From Pseudomicrostroma phylloplanum (lineage: Eukaryota > Basidiomycota > Exobasidiomycetes > Microstromatales): a DNA stretch of 64,000 nucleotides. The position numbers were made by a program, and so were the translations under genes. How positions within the stretch are numbered: position 1 is the stretch's first letter; each line of letters opens with the position of its first letter. Below are positions 62,023 to 64,000 of the stretch, piece after piece. The stretch is from NCBI GenBank assembly GCA_039545275.1, contig BCHS01000001.1, forward strand, positions 1,380,853 through 1,444,852, given 5' to 3'. The notes under the pieces were generated by a model. The model had not been told where the DNA came from. It worked only from the letters and a program-made list of their open reading frames with translations, and did not search any database.

Positions 62023-63030
62023 TCAGAAGAGGAAGGGGAACATGACCTTTCGGCGAGGGTACTCCTTGCCAAACTCCTTCTTGTAGTTCTTGTGCTTCTT
62101 GACGGCCCAGATGACCATTTGTCCGACAGAGACGGCCGAGAAGAGGGCAGCGGCGGGGGAGAGTGTCAAGAAGGTGAAGGCCAGCCAGGCGATGGTCTCA
62201 AAGAAGTAGTTGGGACACGACTGTGGTTGGGAGGGCGAAGATGATCAGTCTCGCAGCCTTATTCGCTGGACGAACGCTCTCGTAATGCGTTTGAGACTCA
62301 CAACGTATTCAAAGGCAAAGCCTCGTGGTATCTTCCTCTCGCGACCGCCCTCACTGCGCAGGTTTCGCAGAATTACATGGCACCGGAAGTTGGCCAACTC
62401 AGCCAGGGTCCACACCACGGCGCAGCTGGTCAGGTAGACGGCGCTAGTCTGGAAGGTGCCCTTGAGAGCTTTGGCTCCGTAAGCCGGCCGGTAGATGGAA
62501 GCGGCGAGGAGGACACCGGACAAGATCCAGTAGTGAGCAGAGTTCTTGAACACATTGAAGAGAGGCATAGTACCAGAAGAGAAGCGGTGGACAAAGACCG
62601 TCTCGTACTCGCGCTTGAGGTAGTGAGCGATCACGAGTGCAATCGCGACGATCTGAATGTCCGAGACCTCGTAAGATCCATAGTACTTCTGCGACGCTAG
62701 GAAGAAGAGAGGGTGAATGAAGATGGGACCAAAGTACTCGATGAGGAAGACTGTTCGCCAGCCGATCTGAGGTCCCAGATCCTTGACATAGAGGTCGTCG
62801 CCACTTTTTGCGCCGCTTTTGGCCCTGTCATCAAGCAGAGGCTTCTTGTCCCCCGTGGTGATCCTCTGCCTGTCTGGTGTAAGCTTAGGCACCTGCGCCT
62901 GGATCGCCTTCTTGACCTCGAGGAGGGTCGGCTCCGAGGAGAAGCTCAGGGTGAGCGGGTAGGGCGAGGAGGTGGCATTGTTCGCAGCGGGGAGGTTTCG
63001 GTTGTGTACCTTCAGAGTGAAGGACGACAT
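62023..63030 (-). CDS. TSC13: Very-long-chain enoyl-CoA reductase
   Basis: Exons 63030-62302 and 62220-62023, with an 81-nt intron in phase 0; 308 residues. It starts MSSFTLKVHNRNLPAANNAT with a ubiquitin-like N-terminal fold (LEVKKAIQAQVPKLTPDRQR). A steroid-5-alpha-reductase-type membrane domain follows: FLIEYFGPIFIHPLFFLASQ, AIALVIAHYLKREYETVFVH (Lys139, matching the yeast catalytic Lys), FKNSAHYWILSGVLLAASI, and after the splice SCPNYFFETIAWLAFTFLTL with Tyr248 (the catalytic Tyr of the family). It ends EYPRRKVMFPFLF with an R-R-K motif close to the C-terminus. Tsc13 reduces trans-2-enoyl-CoA to acyl-CoA in the last step of ER very-long-chain fatty acid elongation, for sphingolipids. ATG 63030 was chosen over 63039 by similarity. 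Confidence 0.95.
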
Positions 63031-63327
63031 GGCTGACACTCTTGTTGAGGGAAAGGAGAAGATACTTGGATGAGAGCGTTGTGGGTGAGTCCGAGCAGGC
63101 GTCGCGAGAGGTGGCTCAGATCAGGAAGGTCCGGGCGCCTTCCGTTCCGAGAGGCACCAGACGTTCCTTCCCGCCCAAAAATTTCAAGGCTGAACATCTG
63201 AGGTGCTGAGCGACCCTCACTTCCTTGCCACCTTTGACCTCGTATCCACATTTCAAAGTGGACACAAGCACTCTCCTTTGGTCACCTACTACCACTTTAC
63301 CTACCACACTCGCACTCCGAACGCAAA

Positions 63328-63840
63328 ATGGCCAAGTCCATCCGCTCAAAGTCGAAGCTCGGCTCCCGCAACGTGAAGCGATACAACCCCAAGTCAGACT
63401 ACGCCGTGGTGCAAGCTGCGCGTCTGCACCAAACGGCCTCAAGACTCGCCGCAAAGAACAAGCACGGCAGGACAGTAGCTGAAGAGGAGGCAGATGAGGT
63501 GGAAGGAATTGAGGGAGATGAGAAGATGCTCGAGGAAGAGCAAGAGGAGGGAGCCCAGCCGGGAGATGCGGCTGAACCCAAAGGTTGGTATCGAAAGCAG
63601 CTCAGTCCGACAAAGGGCATGTGCAGCGATGGACAGCAGGATGTGCAGCTCTTCGACGACGCTTCGTATGCCCTCTTGGGTCTTTGCGATCCGGCAGAGT
63701 TGAGCACGAGCATGTTCGAGGAGAGCGATACGCCTTCTGACTCCGAGTCGGATGCTGGGCTTGCTATACAGCAGAGTGCCACAGCATCCCTCGAGAAGTT
63801 GGGATGGTTGCTAGTGGGAGATGATCAGGGTCATACATGA
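63328..63840 (+). CDS. DUF2423 protein (LLPH-like), putative ribosome-biogenesis factor
   Basis: Intronless, 170 residues. The start MAKSIRSKSKLGSRNVKRYN is the DUF2423 hallmark M-A-K-S-[IL]-R-S-K, followed by YAVVQAARLHQTASRLAAKN (a basic helix of the domain). The remaining sequence is acidic and disordered, with DEKMLEEEQEEGAQPGD, a conserved-looking CSDGQQDVQLFDDASYALLG and an acidic Asp/Ser run (DTPSDSESD). LLPH in animals is a nucleolar protein, and yeast YLR363W-A shares the domain; a role in 60S pre-ribosomes is suggested by family only. It is divergent from TSC13 (297 bp apart). Confidence 0.82.
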   Translation: MAKSIRSKSKLGSRNVKRYNPKSDYAVVQAARLHQTASRLAAKNKHGRTVAEEEADEVEGIEGDEKMLEEEQEEGAQPGDAAEPKGWYRKQLSPTKGMCSDGQQDVQLFDDASYALLGLCDPAELSTSMFEESDTPSDSESDAGLAIQQSATASLEKLGWLLVGDDQGHT

Positions 63841-64000
63841 GTCCTCGATGCCCGTTTCGCTTTGCACATCACTTGAGCCTGCGCTGACACTACCACCCGT
63901 ATGCGCTCCCCTCTATCCGGCACGCCTATCCTACTCTCTCAGTAGACGGAGAAGCTGGCGGAGACAAGAAAGTCTCGACTTCGGGAACCAGGGAATCGCG

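Noticed and set aside
1..64000. CRISPR arrays, tRNA genes or mobile elements
   Set aside because: I saw no regular direct repeats with spacers, no tRNA T-loop/acceptor pairs in intergenic parts and no transposase or reverse-transcriptase motifs.

Overview
The window is nuclear DNA from a fungus. It most resembles a basidiomycete of the Ustilaginomycotina type: gene-dense, moderately GC-rich, with genes on both strands and zero to four introns per gene. Introns are usually 70-90 nt with GTGAGT-type donors. Basidiomycete-style families such as a FAM32A homologue, a SigF/NTF2-like protein and an ABM monooxygenase support this. I cannot name the species. Exon models below were joined by hand from splice signals, reading-frame phase and family similarity recalled from memory; no search was run.

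Left part (1-22.5 kb): the 3' end of EMC10, RPS21 (ribosomal protein S21), a histone-fold protein, a YeeZ-like Rossmann protein, a large unknown protein, the Hsp110 chaperone SSE1, a small unknown protein, a membrane-anchored amphipathic-repeat protein that may be OM14-like, a SAM methyltransferase, a nuclear-looking LRR protein, FAM32A, VPS52 of the GARP complex and a TspO-like multispan membrane protein.

Middle (22.5-46 kb): a 1019-residue secreted-looking protein made of eight Gly-rich hydrophobic modules separated by Pro-Ala linkers and dibasic sites (23062-26121). This is the most novel object in the window. It is followed by an ABM monooxygenase, the splicing factor CWC22, a Cdc1/Ted1-type metallophosphoesterase, the ubiquitin-activating enzyme UBA1, a mitochondrial-looking rhodanese, a SigF/NTF2-like protein, a GH18 chitinase with an unusual dibasic insertion, and an alpha/beta hydrolase homologue lacking its nucleophile.

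Right part (46-64 kb): a Lys-rich two-span membrane protein with a Cys-rich tail, FCF1 (PIN-domain rRNA processing), an ING/PHD chromatin reader, an HSL-type esterase, a BSD2/NDFIP adaptor, TPA1/OGFOD1 prolyl hydroxylase, an unresolved single-span protein, ERD1 (EXS domain), SBDS/SDO1 (with 5-nt and 11-nt coding exons), TSC13 enoyl reductase and a DUF2423 (LLPH-like) protein.

Most genes are housekeeping and I see no metabolic cluster. A loose theme is ribosome biogenesis and translation (RPS21, FCF1, SDO1, TPA1, DUF2423), plus early secretory pathway and ER lipid work (EMC10, VPS52, ERD1, CDC1, TSC13, BSD2). Many neighbours are divergent and share 300-600 bp promoters. I found no tRNA, rRNA, transposon or CRISPR array.
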